From Microbacterium kyungheense (GTDB lineage Bacteria; Actinomycetota; Actinomycetes; Actinomycetales; Microbacteriaceae): a stretch of DNA of 64,000 bases. The position numbers and the translations under genes were made by a program. Positions 45,462 to 53,530 of the stretch are shown piece after piece (the stretch's first letter is position 1; each line of letters starts with the position of its first letter). The notes under the pieces were generated by a model, which did not search any database, had not been told where the DNA came from, and worked only from the letters and a program-made list of their open reading frames with translations. The stretch is from the NCBI RefSeq assembly GCF_006783905.1, contig NZ_VFPE01000004.1, positions 186,001 to 250,000 of the forward strand, given 5' to 3'.

Positions 45462-46123
45462 GCGCCCCGTCGCTCGAGCAGCTGGCGCAGGCGCTCGCAG
45501 AACCCCGCCGGTTGCAGATCCTGCAGGAGCTGCTCGGCGGCGTCCCGCTCCCCGTCGGCGCTCTCGCTGCTCGCCTCGGGATCGCCCCGTCGACGACGAC
45601 CGCACACGTGGCCAGGCTGCTCGAGGCGGAACTGCTTGCGGTCGAGCAGCAGGGGCGCACGCGCCTGGTCCGCATCGCCGACCCGGCGGTGGCAGAGGCG
45701 GTGGAGGCCATTCTGCGTCTGACCGGCGAACCGCCGGTGTCGTCGTGGGCGGCGAGTGATCGCCGCGCGGCGATGCGCCGCGCCCGCTCCTGTTACGACC
45801 ACCTGGCAGGCGACCTCGGCATCGCCGTCGCCGACCGGCTGGTGGAGCAGGGACTGCTCGATGAGGGCCTCGGCTCGGCACGCGGCACGGTCGATGACAT
45901 CGCGGCGGGCATCGGCCTGCCCCTCGCTGTCGCGGATTCGTCGCGCCCGCTTGTTCGCGGGTGCCTGGACTGGACGGCCCGCCGACCGCATGTCGCGGGT
46001 CGCCTGGGTGCGGCGCTGCTCGAGTCGATGCTGACCGCAGGCTGGGTGACGCGCCGATCCGAGGACCGGTCGCTACGGATCACCCCCGTCGGGGCAGAGT
46101 GCCTGGAGAAGCTTCAGCTCTGA
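45458..46123 (+). CDS. ArsR-type regulator with C-terminal ligand/effector domain
   Basis: 221 residues, about twice a minimal ArsR. The winged helix spans 1-95 (LAEPRRLQILQELLGG; GIAPSTTTAHVARLLEAELL). The C-terminal half begins with ARSCYDHLAGDLGIAVADRL, the CYDHLAG signature of a group of ArsR-like regulators, followed by a small domain with DWTARRPHVAGRLGAALLES. The ATG overlaps the ACT gene stop. It probably regulates its own operon in response to a thiol-reactive or amino-acid-related signal. Confidence 0.87.
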   Translation: MSAPSLEQLAQALAEPRRLQILQELLGGVPLPVGALAARLGIAPSTTTAHVARLLEAELLAVEQQGRTRLVRIADPAVAEAVEAILRLTGEPPVSSWAASDRRAAMRRARSCYDHLAGDLGIAVADRLVEQGLLDEGLGSARGTVDDIAAGIGLPLAVADSSRPLVRGCLDWTARRPHVAGRLGAALLESMLTAGWVTRRSEDRSLRITPVGAECLEKLQL

Positions 46124-46154
46124 TCCTCTGCGGACGGCCGACGATGCGGTCGGT

Positions 46155-47018
46155 TCACGGCGAGATCCCGAACCCCGACGATTGCAGCGCCGCGAGAGCG
46201 GTCTGCACTCGCTCCTCGGGGACGAGAACCAGGTCGGCGAGGTAGGTCGAGGCGACGAAGACGGGTACGCCCGCTCGCGCCAGTGGAGCCAGCGCGGCGA
46301 CGAGCAGTCCCGGCTCGTCCAGGCCGTGATCCGGGTCTGCGTCGTACAGTGCGATCCACCGCTCCTTCGACCCGGAGTCCGGTGCCGGGAGAATGGCAGT
46401 GAGTCCATCTGGTGCACGGACGAGCGCGACCCAATCCCCGCCGGGAACGTCGGCGTCGGCGTGCTGCTCCAGCACCAGTGCGCCGTCGAGCACCCGCAAC
46501 TGCCGCGCTCCTCGCACGCGGGCTGCGGTCGTCGTCGCGCTGAACGCCACCCGCGCAAGGCCCGGGCCGTCGTAGTCGTGAATGACCTCGCTCGCGGAGA
46601 ATCCGAGACGCTGATGGAACGCCTGCGACCCGGTGTTCTCGGGGCTGGTCACGCTGCGCACGACGTGTCGCCCGTTCGCCGTGGCCACGTCGAGGAATGC
46701 ACGGTAGAGCGCACGCCCCACACCCTGCCCCTGCCGGACGGGGTCGACGCCGACGAAGTGGATGTACGCGGCATGCGGATCGGTCTGCGACAGGAATCCC
46801 ACGAGGAAGGCGGCGAGTTCCCCCTTCCCGTCCTCGACCACGAAACTGGTGGTCGTGAAGTGCTGGAAGTAGAGCCGTGGGAGGAGCAGCGCGCGCTCCC
46901 GCGCTCCGTCGTCGCCCTTGAGGTTCGCCCACCACTTGTCCAGAACTGCCAGCACCCGCGGGTGATCCTCCGGCACGGGGTGGCGGGCGGTCAGGTCCGG
47001 GGGAAGGCCTGCGATCAC
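46155..47018 (-). CDS. GNAT acetyltransferase with C-terminal ACT-like domain
   Basis: 287 residues from the GTG at 47018, six bases after CACAAT. The GNAT domain (about 5-150) shows the acetyl-CoA loop VDPVRQGQGVGRALYRAFLD and ENTGSQAFHQRLGF. The C-terminal part (about 170-287) reads like an ACT domain: VLDGALVLEQHADADVPGGD, then VASTYLADLVLVPEERVQTA with the ACT_7-type ending. The fusion suggests an acetyltransferase allosterically controlled by an amino acid, or an enzyme whose substrate is amino-acid-derived. It converges with the OsmC-ACT-ArsR operon, which also has an ACT protein. Confidence 0.85.
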   Translation of the reverse strand: MIAGLPPDLTARHPVPEDHPRVLAVLDKWWANLKGDDGARERALLLPRLYFQHFTTTSFVVEDGKGELAAFLVGFLSQTDPHAAYIHFVGVDPVRQGQGVGRALYRAFLDVATANGRHVVRSVTSPENTGSQAFHQRLGFSASEVIHDYDGPGLARVAFSATTTAARVRGARQLRVLDGALVLEQHADADVPGGDWVALVRAPDGLTAILPAPDSGSKERWIALYDADPDHGLDEPGLLVAALAPLARAGVPVFVASTYLADLVLVPEERVQTALAALQSSGFGISP

Positions 47019-47059
47019 GACCTCATTGTGCCATCGATGATCTGCGCTCTGGACAGGCA

Positions 47060-47584
47060 TCAGCTGCGAGTGCGATGCGCGTGCACGCGGGCTCGTGTGG
47101 AGCACGTCGTCGAGCAGTACCTGCGAGGGCGGCCGGGACTGCTAACCGGATACACGTTCGCGCAGCCCGGGGCGCGGCAGACGCCCAGGGGCGGCTGCTG
47201 CGCGTCGGAGACGGTGATGGCCAACGCCATCGCCGACGAGGCGAGGAACCATTCACCCCAGTCGGCGTCGTCGTCGGCATCGATGTGCAGGTGCCACGGG
47301 CTGCCGTCGTGGGCGGTGAGCCGTGGAGGGCGGCATGTCGCGAGGATGTCGTTCAGCACGTCGCACACCCGGTCGAGCGATTCTTCCGCTGCGATGGCGC
47401 GCAGCCGTTGCGCAGCCTGGCTCAGCGCCGCGACCTGATCTTCCGAGAGTTCCTCGGTCCGTTCTCCGTACTGGGCGAGCGTGGCACGGATCGCCGACGG
47501 GCCGCCGTCGACCGCATTGAGCACGGCCGCGCAACGCCGCACCGCATGCGCTGCTCCCGCCTTGAATCCCTGCACAGCCACCAT
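47060..47584 (-). CDS. CGNR zinc-finger / ABATE-domain regulator
   Basis: 174 residues from the ATG at 47584 (an ATG at 47605 is an alternative). The ABATE-like helical domain (about 1-120) is followed by the CGNR-type zinc finger with four cysteines in CRAPGCANVY and RRYCSTTCSTRARVHAHR. The final CGNR motif itself is degenerate (STRARVHAHR). Such proteins are presumed DNA-binding regulators of stress or secondary metabolism. It is divergent from an MFS transporter and shares its promoter region, which contains a nested dyad. It most likely controls that transporter. Confidence 0.82.
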   Translation of the reverse strand: MVAVQGFKAGAAHAVRRCAAVLNAVDGGPSAIRATLAQYGERTEELSEDQVAALSQAAQRLRAIAAEESLDRVCDVLNDILATCRPPRLTAHDGSPWHLHIDADDDADWGEWFLASSAMALAITVSDAQQPPLGVCRAPGCANVYPVSSPGRPRRYCSTTCSTRARVHAHRTRS

Positions 47585-47588
47585 CCTA

Positions 47589-47619
47589 AGTAACGTATTA
47601 GACATGCTATACCGTTACT
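47589..47619. promoter_or_regulatory. Nested dyad between CGNR regulator and MFS gene
   Basis: AGTAACG (47589-47595) and CGTTACT (47613-47619) with inner GTAT/ATAC and TAG/CTA pairs make an AT-rich imperfect palindrome about 31 bases long. TAACGT at 47591-47596 is seven bases before the MFS ATG, so the dyad spans the start codon and the -10 region. Confidence 0.55.
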
Positions 47620-48872
47620 CCGCCATCCTGGTTCCCGTGGGGGCACTCGTGTCGCGCGTGGGCGACGACATGGCAGGCACTGCGATCCTGCTCTTCGCTT
47701 ACGCCGGCTCGGCCCAGGGCGACAGTGCGACCGTGTTCGGCTTGCTTTCCGTCGCCGCCGCTGTGGGCGGTCCCGTGTTCGGCGTCTGGATGGACCGGGC
47801 CCACTCGCCGGCGCCCCTGACGCTGTCGCTGATCGCGTTCACCGGCGGCCTGGTGGCGATCGGCTTCTGTCTGCTCCATGGGCGCGGCCCACTGGCCATG
47901 GTGATCGCGGTGCTCGCCGGTTTGTTCGCTCCTGCCGTGGCGGGCGGATGGTCCGCATCGCTGACCACGGATGACCCGACGCGCCGACGAAGGCTGGCGC
48001 TGTTCGACGCGAGCTCGTACAGCATCGCTGGACTCCTAGGTCCGCTCCTGGCAGGACTGGCCTACGTTGCAGGCGGGCCGGCCGCCCCCCTGATCGTCAC
48101 GGTCGGCCTGCTTCTGGTCGGCAGTGCGTGCGCACCCTGGACTCGCGGCCCGGCACCGGCACGCACCCCGCGTCGTGGCGGCGTAAGCATCCGCGTCAGT
48201 CCGCTGGCTGACCTTCGGAGTGGGTTCGGCGCGATCACGCAGCGACCCCGCCTGCGCTGGGCCACCGCGTCGTCGTGCATCGCCTTCTTCGGCTTCGGGA
48301 TGTTCCTCGTCCTGGTCCCCGCGATCAGCACCGCCCGGTTCGGCACACCCGCGGCGGCCGGTGCGATCCTCGCGGTGCTTACGGGATTCGCGCTCATCGC
48401 GAACGCGGTGCTGGCTCGCGGCCGGGGCCTCGAGCGCCCCGGCACCGCGCTGACGCGCGCCACCGCGACGGTCGGCGCAGGCATCCTCCTGATCCTCATC
48501 CCGTCCCCGGTGGCAGCTCTGCTCGCGGCGGCGGTCATCGGAGCGGGGGACGGACCGCAGCTCGCGGCTCTGCTGCACATCCGCCACCTCGAAGCGCCCG
48601 CCGGGCTGCGCACGCAGATCTTCACCACCGGGGCCAGCCTGAAGATCACCGCATCCGGACTCGGCGCGCTGGCCGCGGGCCCGCTCTCGCACGACGGACT
48701 GACCGCGCCTCTGGTCGTGGCGGCCGCTGCGCACCTGGTCTCCGCCGGGGTCGCGCGCCTCGCGGGTCGAGCGCTGACTATTCGCCAGAGTCCAGCGGGA
48801 GCACGGGCGCGTCCACGATCTCACGCAGCGCCGCGATGTAGGCGTCGAACGCTGCCCGTCCCTCCTCCGTGA
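47604..48872 (+). CDS. MFS transporter (exporter type)
   Basis: 422 residues from the ATG at 47604. Eleven to twelve hydrophobic segments; first-half loop motifs FGVWMDRAHSP and SLTTDDPTRRRRLALFDASS, second half FGFGMFLVLVPAISTARFG. The C-terminal 30 residues are Arg/Pro-rich and come from DNA that also encodes the end of the convergent winged-helix gene. The helices and shape fit drug or metabolite exporters of the 12-helix class. It is controlled by the divergent CGNR regulator by position. Confidence 0.85.
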   Translation: MLYRYSAILVPVGALVSRVGDDMAGTAILLFAYAGSAQGDSATVFGLLSVAAAVGGPVFGVWMDRAHSPAPLTLSLIAFTGGLVAIGFCLLHGRGPLAMVIAVLAGLFAPAVAGGWSASLTTDDPTRRRRLALFDASSYSIAGLLGPLLAGLAYVAGGPAAPLIVTVGLLLVGSACAPWTRGPAPARTPRRGGVSIRVSPLADLRSGFGAITQRPRLRWATASSCIAFFGFGMFLVLVPAISTARFGTPAAAGAILAVLTGFALIANAVLARGRGLERPGTALTRATATVGAGILLILIPSPVAALLAAAVIGAGDGPQLAALLHIRHLEAPAGLRTQIFTTGASLKITASGLGALAAGPLSHDGLTAPLVVAAAAHLVSAGVARLAGRALTIRQSPAGARARPRSHAAPRCRRRTLPVPPP

Positions 48873-49098
48873 GCGAGTACCAGGTGCGGGGGCGACGTCC
48901 GGCATACCCCTTCGTCACCTCCACATACCCGGCCGCCTCCAACGCGGCGAGGTGTTTGGACAGGAGGGAATCGCTAACCTCCACGGTGTCGCGCAGCAGC
49001 CCGAAGTGGACGGCATCCGCGTGGCGCAGCGCCGACATGACCGAGAGGCGCACCGGCGAGTGGATCAGGTCGTCGAGGCGGTGACGCGGATGCGTCAT
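48778..49098 (-). CDS. Small winged-helix regulator (MarR/ArsR-like, PadR-type partner)
   Basis: 106 residues. The DNA-binding core is LIHSPVRLSVMSALRHADAV, VEVSDSLLSKHLAALEAAGYV and GYAGRRPRTWYSLTEEGRAA, which together match the transcriptional-regulator domain often paired with small membrane proteins. It overlaps the membrane-protein gene by four bases (ATGA) and its 3' end overlaps the convergent MFS gene by 95 bases. Confidence 0.88.
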   Translation of the reverse strand: MTHPRHRLDDLIHSPVRLSVMSALRHADAVHFGLLRDTVEVSDSLLSKHLAALEAAGYVEVTKGYAGRRPRTWYSLTEEGRAAFDAYIAALREIVDAPVLPLDSGE

Positions 49099-49529
49099 GC
49101 GCGGGCCACCCGCCACGCGAGGTACAGGAAGGGCAGCGCCGGCAGGAGCCCGGTGAGCACGACCCAGCCAGAGAATCCCGCGGGAAGCAGGCGGTTCAGC
49201 AACAGAGTCACGACCATGAGTGCGGCGCTGATGAACACCACGCGGTTCGACACCGCGACAGCCGCCGTCGGGATGGTGCGCCCGCTCCACGCAAGGAGGG
49301 CGAGGATCGCGCCCACAACTAGGAGGCCCGGGATGATCAGGTCGGCGAGGCGGTCTGGCCACGAAGCCAGGGCGATGCTGAATGCGGCCAGCGCCACCGC
49401 CATCACGAGCGTGCCGGCGATGTACCACCCGCGACGCGAGCGGATGCGACGGGCCGCCGCATCCGCTGAACTGAGGGCCTCGGCCGCAGCCGATGGCGAG
49501 GGCCCGGTGTTGTCTTCGGATGTCGACAT
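49095..49529 (-). CDS. Four-helix membrane protein paired with winged-helix regulator
   Basis: 144 residues from the ATG at 49529, with AGGAGG upstream. A hydrophilic N-terminus (1-33) precedes four hydrophobic segments (about 35-53, 60-80, 88-108, 115-135). No motif identifies a function. The tight coupling with the downstream winged-helix gene is a frequent arrangement in actinobacteria and Firmicutes, in which the membrane protein may modulate the regulator. Confidence 0.75.
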   Translation of the reverse strand: MSTSEDNTGPSPSAAAEALSSADAAARRIRSRRGWYIAGTLVMAVALAAFSIALASWPDRLADLIIPGLLVVGAILALLAWSGRTIPTAAVAVSNRVVFISAALMVVTLLLNRLLPAGFSGWVVLTGLLPALPFLYLAWRVARA

Positions 49530-49677
49530 GTTGCCTCCTAATCGGGAACGGTGTCTGCGGACGATGTTGTTGCTTGCAAGCAAAGCATGTACTTGACGAA
49601 CATTCAAGTACTTTCCGCATCCGCGACAACGCGTCGATGCCCCGATCAGCTCGGGGCACCGGCGCGGGTGTGTCGCG

Positions 49678-49968
49678 TCACCGCCGGTCGAGAACCTCTC
49701 CGTCGAGCACAGAGTGATCCGCGGTCAGGCTCAGGGTTGCTCCGACCAGAGGGATGCTTGCTGCGACCTGCGAGGCGCGCTGCATGTCTTCCGCCGATTC
49801 CCAACGCCAGATGTCGAGGTAGGAGCCGTCGTCCAGCTTGATCAGCGTCGCCTCAGCGAAGGTGGGATTCGCGGACCGGATGCCGTCGATCAGGTTCGTG
49901 CGGTGTTCGAGCATCGTGGCCAGGCTGCCCGTCTCGACGGTGTATCGGTGAGTTCGTACAGTTGCCAT
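49678..49968 (-). CDS. Antibiotic-biosynthesis-monooxygenase-like dimeric alpha-beta barrel
   Basis: 96 residues from the ATG at 49968. The pattern (TVRTHRYTVETG; ATLIKLDDGSYLDIWRWESAE; ASIPLVGATLSLT) fits the ABM/dimeric ferredoxin-like fold used by small monooxygenases and heme-degrading proteins. It follows the AhpD-like gene by 11 bases, so the two probably form one operon. Substrate unknown. Confidence 0.78.
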   Translation of the reverse strand: MATVRTHRYTVETGSLATMLEHRTNLIDGIRSANPTFAEATLIKLDDGSYLDIWRWESAEDMQRASQVAASIPLVGATLSLTADHSVLDGEVLDRR

Positions 49969-49979
49969 GGTCGTGCCTT

Positions 49980-50459
49980 TCAGTTCCAGGAGCGGCCGGC
50001 CAGCTGGCGCGTGGTCGCGTTGAGGCGGTTGAAGAGGTTGGTCGTCGCGATGTACAGGATCAATGCGGCCAGCTGACGCTCGTCGAAGAAACTCGCTGCA
50101 TCGTTCCAGACCTCGTCGGACACGGCATCCGGTCGATCGGCCAACCGGGTGGCGCTCTCGGCCAGTGCCAGTGCGGCGCGCTCCTCGTCGGTGAAGTACG
50201 GTGTCTCGCGCCAGGCGACCACCGCATGCAGGCGCTCGTCGGTCTCGCCTGCCTGCTTGGCCGACTTCACGCCGGAGTCGACGCAGGGGCTGCAGCCGTT
50301 GATCTGGCTCACCCGCAGGTGTACCAGCTCGAGCGTCGAGTGCGCCAGGTCCGTCTGCCGTGAGGCCTTCATGAGCGCGAAGATCGCACCTGAGGCGCCG
50401 TCGAGGAGGGCGACCGGATTGGTCATCCGCGGGCTCGTCGGGAGTGTCGTCGTGGTCAT
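49980..50459 (-). CDS. Carboxymuconolactone decarboxylase/AhpD-like alkylhydroperoxidase
   Basis: 159 residues from the ATG at 50459 with AAGGAGA upstream. The redox CxxC is in VSQINGCSPCVDSG, followed by the helix KSAKQAGETDERLHAV and ALALAESATRLA, the AhpD/CMD fold. Members with CxxC reduce peroxides or serve as thiol reductants. It is divergent from a LysR regulator, which is the likely controller of this operon. Confidence 0.9.
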   Translation of the reverse strand: MTTTTLPTSPRMTNPVALLDGASGAIFALMKASRQTDLAHSTLELVHLRVSQINGCSPCVDSGVKSAKQAGETDERLHAVVAWRETPYFTDEERAALALAESATRLADRPDAVSDEVWNDAASFFDERQLAALILYIATTNLFNRLNATTRQLAGRSWN

Positions 50460-50508
50460 TTCTTCTCTCCTTGCGGTGGGGTTGTTCTCCATGTGCCCAG
50501 CCTCGCGA

Positions 50509-50524
50509 TTCGCCCGAACGCGAA
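50509..50524. promoter_or_regulatory. TTCGC-N6-GCGAA dyad, LysR-type operator candidate
   Basis: A perfect 5-base-arm inverted repeat in the region between the divergent AhpD-like and LysR genes. Size and spacing match the LysR T-N11-A type of site. Confidence 0.45.
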
Positions 50525-50584
50525 CAATGTCCAGGCGCGAAACGCCCCTTGCGCCCGGAGTTAACGATCGGAAGGATGCTGTGG

Positions 50585-51523
50585 ATGGAGCTGCGCGACA
50601 TCGAGATCTTTCTGACCCTCGCCGAGGAGCTGCATTTCGGTCGCACAGCGGAGAGGCTGTTCATCTCGCCGCCGCGGGTCAGCCAGTCGATCGCGAAGCA
50701 GGAGAAGCGGATCGGTGCTCCGCTGTTCGAACGCACCAGCCGCAAGGTGGCCCTGACCCCACTCGGTGTGCAGCTGCGGGACGACCTCGAAGCCGGCTAT
50801 CGACGCATCCTCGACGGTGTTGAAGCGGCGAAGAGCTCCGCGCTCGGCGGGCCAGATGCGCTCACGTTCGGGGTGATGGGGCCGATGTGGCAGGATCTGG
50901 CACCGATCACCGCCCTCTTCCGAAGTCGCTTCCCACACGTCGACATACGCCTCCGTGAGATCCGGATCGACGATCCGTTCACACCGATACGGAACGGCGA
51001 TGTGGACATCGCACTCCTGTGGCTTCCGGTCCACGAGCCCGACCTCGAGGTCGCCGTGGAGGCGTTCATCGAACCCGTCGTCGCGATGGTCGCGCCGGCG
51101 CACGAGCTCGCCGCCCGAGCGCCTGTGTCTCTGGCTGAGCTGTCGGCGTACGACGTTCTGCCCTCCGGTCTGCCCGTGCCGGACTATTGGGAGGCTGCCG
51201 TGTCTCCGGGCGGTCATGCGTCGTCGCAGACGAAGCGCCGAGTGCGCACTCGTGAGGAGGTTCTCTGGTCCATCGCCGAGGACGACGGCGCCGTGGCTTT
51301 TGCTTGCGGTCAGGGACTCAAGTACTACGACCGCGGCGCGGCCGTCTACATCCCGATCGAAGAGCGCCCCGTGCTGAGATGGGGAATGGTGCAACGTGTC
51401 GGACCGGCTGGCCGCTGGACCCGCGAGCTCGTCGGCATCGCGCGCGAGATCGGCCCCATCCAGCTCTCGCTCGAGCTCGAGCTCGACGCGTGGTGGTTGC
51501 GCCGTCTCGAGCTCATGAGCTGA
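50585..51523 (+). CDS. LysR-family regulator A
   Basis: 312 residues from the ATG at 50585 with GGAAGG nine bases upstream. The helix-turn-helix begins MELRDIEIFLTLAEELHFGR and continues RVSQSIAKQEKRIGAPLFER. The effector domain (about 95-300) has FGVMGPMWQDLAPITALF and FTPIRNGDVDIALLWLPVHE. It resembles the adjacent regulator B in the DNA-binding part, suggesting an old duplication. It probably controls the divergent AhpD-like/ABM operon. Confidence 0.9.
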   Translation: MELRDIEIFLTLAEELHFGRTAERLFISPPRVSQSIAKQEKRIGAPLFERTSRKVALTPLGVQLRDDLEAGYRRILDGVEAAKSSALGGPDALTFGVMGPMWQDLAPITALFRSRFPHVDIRLREIRIDDPFTPIRNGDVDIALLWLPVHEPDLEVAVEAFIEPVVAMVAPAHELAARAPVSLAELSAYDVLPSGLPVPDYWEAAVSPGGHASSQTKRRVRTREEVLWSIAEDDGAVAFACGQGLKYYDRGAAVYIPIEERPVLRWGMVQRVGPAGRWTRELVGIAREIGPIQLSLELELDAWWLRRLELMS

Positions 51524-51524
51524 A

Positions 51525-52430
51525 TCAACGTCGTTCTCGCCCCTCGGGGGTGGGCCCAAGATCTGCGACAGTCCGGGCGAAAGCGCGGATCAGGCTGTTC
51601 TCGGCGGCTGTGCGCCAGACGAGCGCGTAGGTGAGCCGGGGCAGGTCCGGGATCGGCACCCATCGGATCTGGGGCAGGGACCAGTAGTGGGCGACGTGAG
51701 CCGGGAACGGATGGATGATCTCGCCCGTGCTGACGAGTTGCAGCAGCTCGTCAGCGTTGGTGACGGACTCGACGCGTTCTATCGCTCTTCCGCTCGGCGT
51801 GTGGAAGGGCAGGTAGCCGTTCTCCCACGCCTCCGGCATGCCGGGCACCTTGATATGGGCGAAGTCCGCCAGCTCCTCGACGGAAACCGACGGCCTGCCG
51901 GCAAGCTCGTGGTCGACGGACACCGCGAGAACCCGGGAGTCGGTGAACAGGGCGGGACCGATCGTCAGATCGGCCTCTTCGACGGGGAGCCAGGTGACCA
52001 GCACGTCGATCTCGCCTCTGCGAAGGCTGCCGAACGGGTCGTTGAACGACGCGTGACGCACCTGCAGGTCGTATCGCGGGTGGCGCCGGGCGAACTCGTC
52101 CCAGTAGCCGTGCAGGGCGGGAATGTTGTACGGCATCAGCCCGACTCGCAGTCGGGCGTCGATGCCGCGAGCAGACAGCTTCGCGCGTTCCAGGCTGTTC
52201 TGCAGCGCGTCATGAACAGGGATGAGGTCGTCACGCAGCCGGGCGCCGACGGGCGTGAGGCGGACATCTCGGCGGTTCGAGCGATCGAACAGGCTTCCGC
52301 CGATCTGCATCTCGAGCTGGGCGATCACCTGACTGACCCGCGCCTGCGAGACGTGCAGTCGCTCCGCGGTGCGGCCGAAGTGCAATTCCTCGGCGAGGGT
52401 GAGGAAGATCTCGATGTCTCGAAGCTCCAC
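51525..52430 (-). CDS. LysR-family regulator B
   Basis: 301 residues from the GTG at 52430, which has GGAGG upstream. The N-terminus VELRDIEIFLTLAEELHFGR is almost identical to regulator A; the effector domain shares only the pattern (LMPYNIPALHGYWDEFA; FGSLRRGEIDVLVTWLPVEE). It converges with regulator A, with one base between stop codons, and is divergent from a VOC gene that it probably controls. Confidence 0.9.
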   Translation of the reverse strand: MELRDIEIFLTLAEELHFGRTAERLHVSQARVSQVIAQLEMQIGGSLFDRSNRRDVRLTPVGARLRDDLIPVHDALQNSLERAKLSARGIDARLRVGLMPYNIPALHGYWDEFARRHPRYDLQVRHASFNDPFGSLRRGEIDVLVTWLPVEEADLTIGPALFTDSRVLAVSVDHELAGRPSVSVEELADFAHIKVPGMPEAWENGYLPFHTPSGRAIERVESVTNADELLQLVSTGEIIHPFPAHVAHYWSLPQIRWVPIPDLPRLTYALVWRTAAENSLIRAFARTVADLGPTPEGRERR

Positions 52431-52470
52431 TGCGTTGCCTCCGTGCTGGCCGTCCGATCCTATCCCTCCT

Positions 52471-52484
52471 GTCATAAGCATGAC
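52471..52484. promoter_or_regulatory. GTCAT-N4-ATGAC dyad near LysR B
   Basis: A short perfect inverted repeat 41 bases upstream of the LysR B start and 91 bases before the VOC gene. It is a weak operator candidate. Confidence 0.35.
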
Positions 52485-52574
52485 TGATGGATCGGTCGGG
52501 ACATCTCCCGTTGATGAGGCGCCGCGGCTCTCGCAGGCTGGAATCGATCACCTCACACAAACAGGGAGTACAGC

Positions 52575-52988
52575 ATGAAAGCACACGTCAGCTCGATTCT
52601 TCTCGGCGTCCAGGACATGGATCGGGCCAAGAAGTTCTACACCGAAGGACTCGGCTGGAAGATCCAGAGCGACTTCGGCATCTCGGTGTTCTTCGAATCC
52701 GACGGCGCCTCACCGGTCGGCTTCTACGGACGCGACGGACTCGCCGCACAGGTGGGCACGAGCCCGGAAGGCAGCGGATTCAGCGGCGTCGTACTGACCT
52801 ACGTCGTCCGCAGCCAGAACCGCGTCGATGAGATCCTGGCAGAGGCGCAGGCGGCAGGCGCGACCGTTCTGACACCCGCCGGCGCCCTGCCGTGGGGCGG
52901 ATACGGCGCCACATTCGCCGATCCGGACGGCTACATCTGGAGCCTGGGTTACAGCGACCACGCGCCGGACCAGCCATACGCCGAGTGA
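52575..52988 (+). CDS. VOC-family protein (glyoxalase-like)
   Basis: 137 residues, one bleomycin-resistance/glyoxalase module: SSILLGVQDMDRAKKFYTEG, a central SGVVLTYVVRSQNRVDEIL, and the ending TFADPDGYIWSLGY. Metal-binding His/Glu positions are only partly present (no N-terminal His), which suggests a ligand-binding rather than a classical glyoxalase role. GGGAG precedes the ATG. It is divergent from LysR B. Confidence 0.87.
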   Translation: MKAHVSSILLGVQDMDRAKKFYTEGLGWKIQSDFGISVFFESDGASPVGFYGRDGLAAQVGTSPEGSGFSGVVLTYVVRSQNRVDEILAEAQAAGATVLTPAGALPWGGYGATFADPDGYIWSLGYSDHAPDQPYAE

Positions 52989-52994
52989 CAGCGC

Positions 52995-53049
52995 ACCGGC
53001 ATCCGAGACCGTGCCAGCGGCATCGCCCCGGATGCCGGTCGCGAGCAGG
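52995..53049 (+). terminator. ACCGGCATCCG/CGGATGCCGGT hairpin
   Basis: 11-base perfect arms (52995-53005, 53039-53049) after the VOC gene, again built on GGATGCC/GGCATCC. Confidence 0.55.
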
Positions 53050-53057
53050 GAGAGATC

Positions 53058-53492
53058 ATGAAGTTCCTGGCCGTGGTCGAGCCGCCCGAGCCCATGCGCG
53101 GACTGGAGGTGCCGCCCGGTGTGGTCGAAGCGCTCGGCGGGGGAGCTCGCCCCGCCGTGACGATCAGGATCAACGATCATTCGTGGCGGAGCCGGGTCGC
53201 GATCATGCGCGGCCGCCATCTGATCGGGCTCAGCAACGCCAACCGCCGGGCCGTCGGCGTGGCGATAGGCGACCAGGTCGAGGTCGAACTGACGCTCGAC
53301 ACCGAACCGCGCATCGTCGTTGAACCGGACGATCTCGCAGCCGCCCTCGATGTCGATCAGGATGCCCGCGCGGCCTACGACGCTCTCACGTCCAGCCGCA
53401 GGCGCGAGGTCGTGCGCTCCGTCGAGAGCGCGAAGAGACCAGAGACTCGGCGGCGACGCATCGAGCACGCCATCGCCGCGCTACGCGGCTGA
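53058..53492 (+). CDS. YdeI/OmpD-associated family protein (DUF1905)
   Basis: 144 residues. The N-terminal part is DUF1905-like (FLAVVEPPEPMRGLEVPPGV; AVTIRINDHSWRSRVAIM; GVAIGDQVEVEL), and the C-terminal part (about 95-144) is the YdeI-type helix pair with LTSSRRREVVRSVESAKRPE and TRRRRIEHAIAAL. Family members have been linked to bacteriocin protection, but the role is unclear. GGGAGAG precedes the ATG. Confidence 0.88.
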   Translation: MKFLAVVEPPEPMRGLEVPPGVVEALGGGARPAVTIRINDHSWRSRVAIMRGRHLIGLSNANRRAVGVAIGDQVEVELTLDTEPRIVVEPDDLAAALDVDQDARAAYDALTSSRRREVVRSVESAKRPETRRRRIEHAIAALRG

Positions 53493-53530
53493 TGCTGCAT
53501 ACTCCGATCCGCGGCGTCATTACCGGTCCT

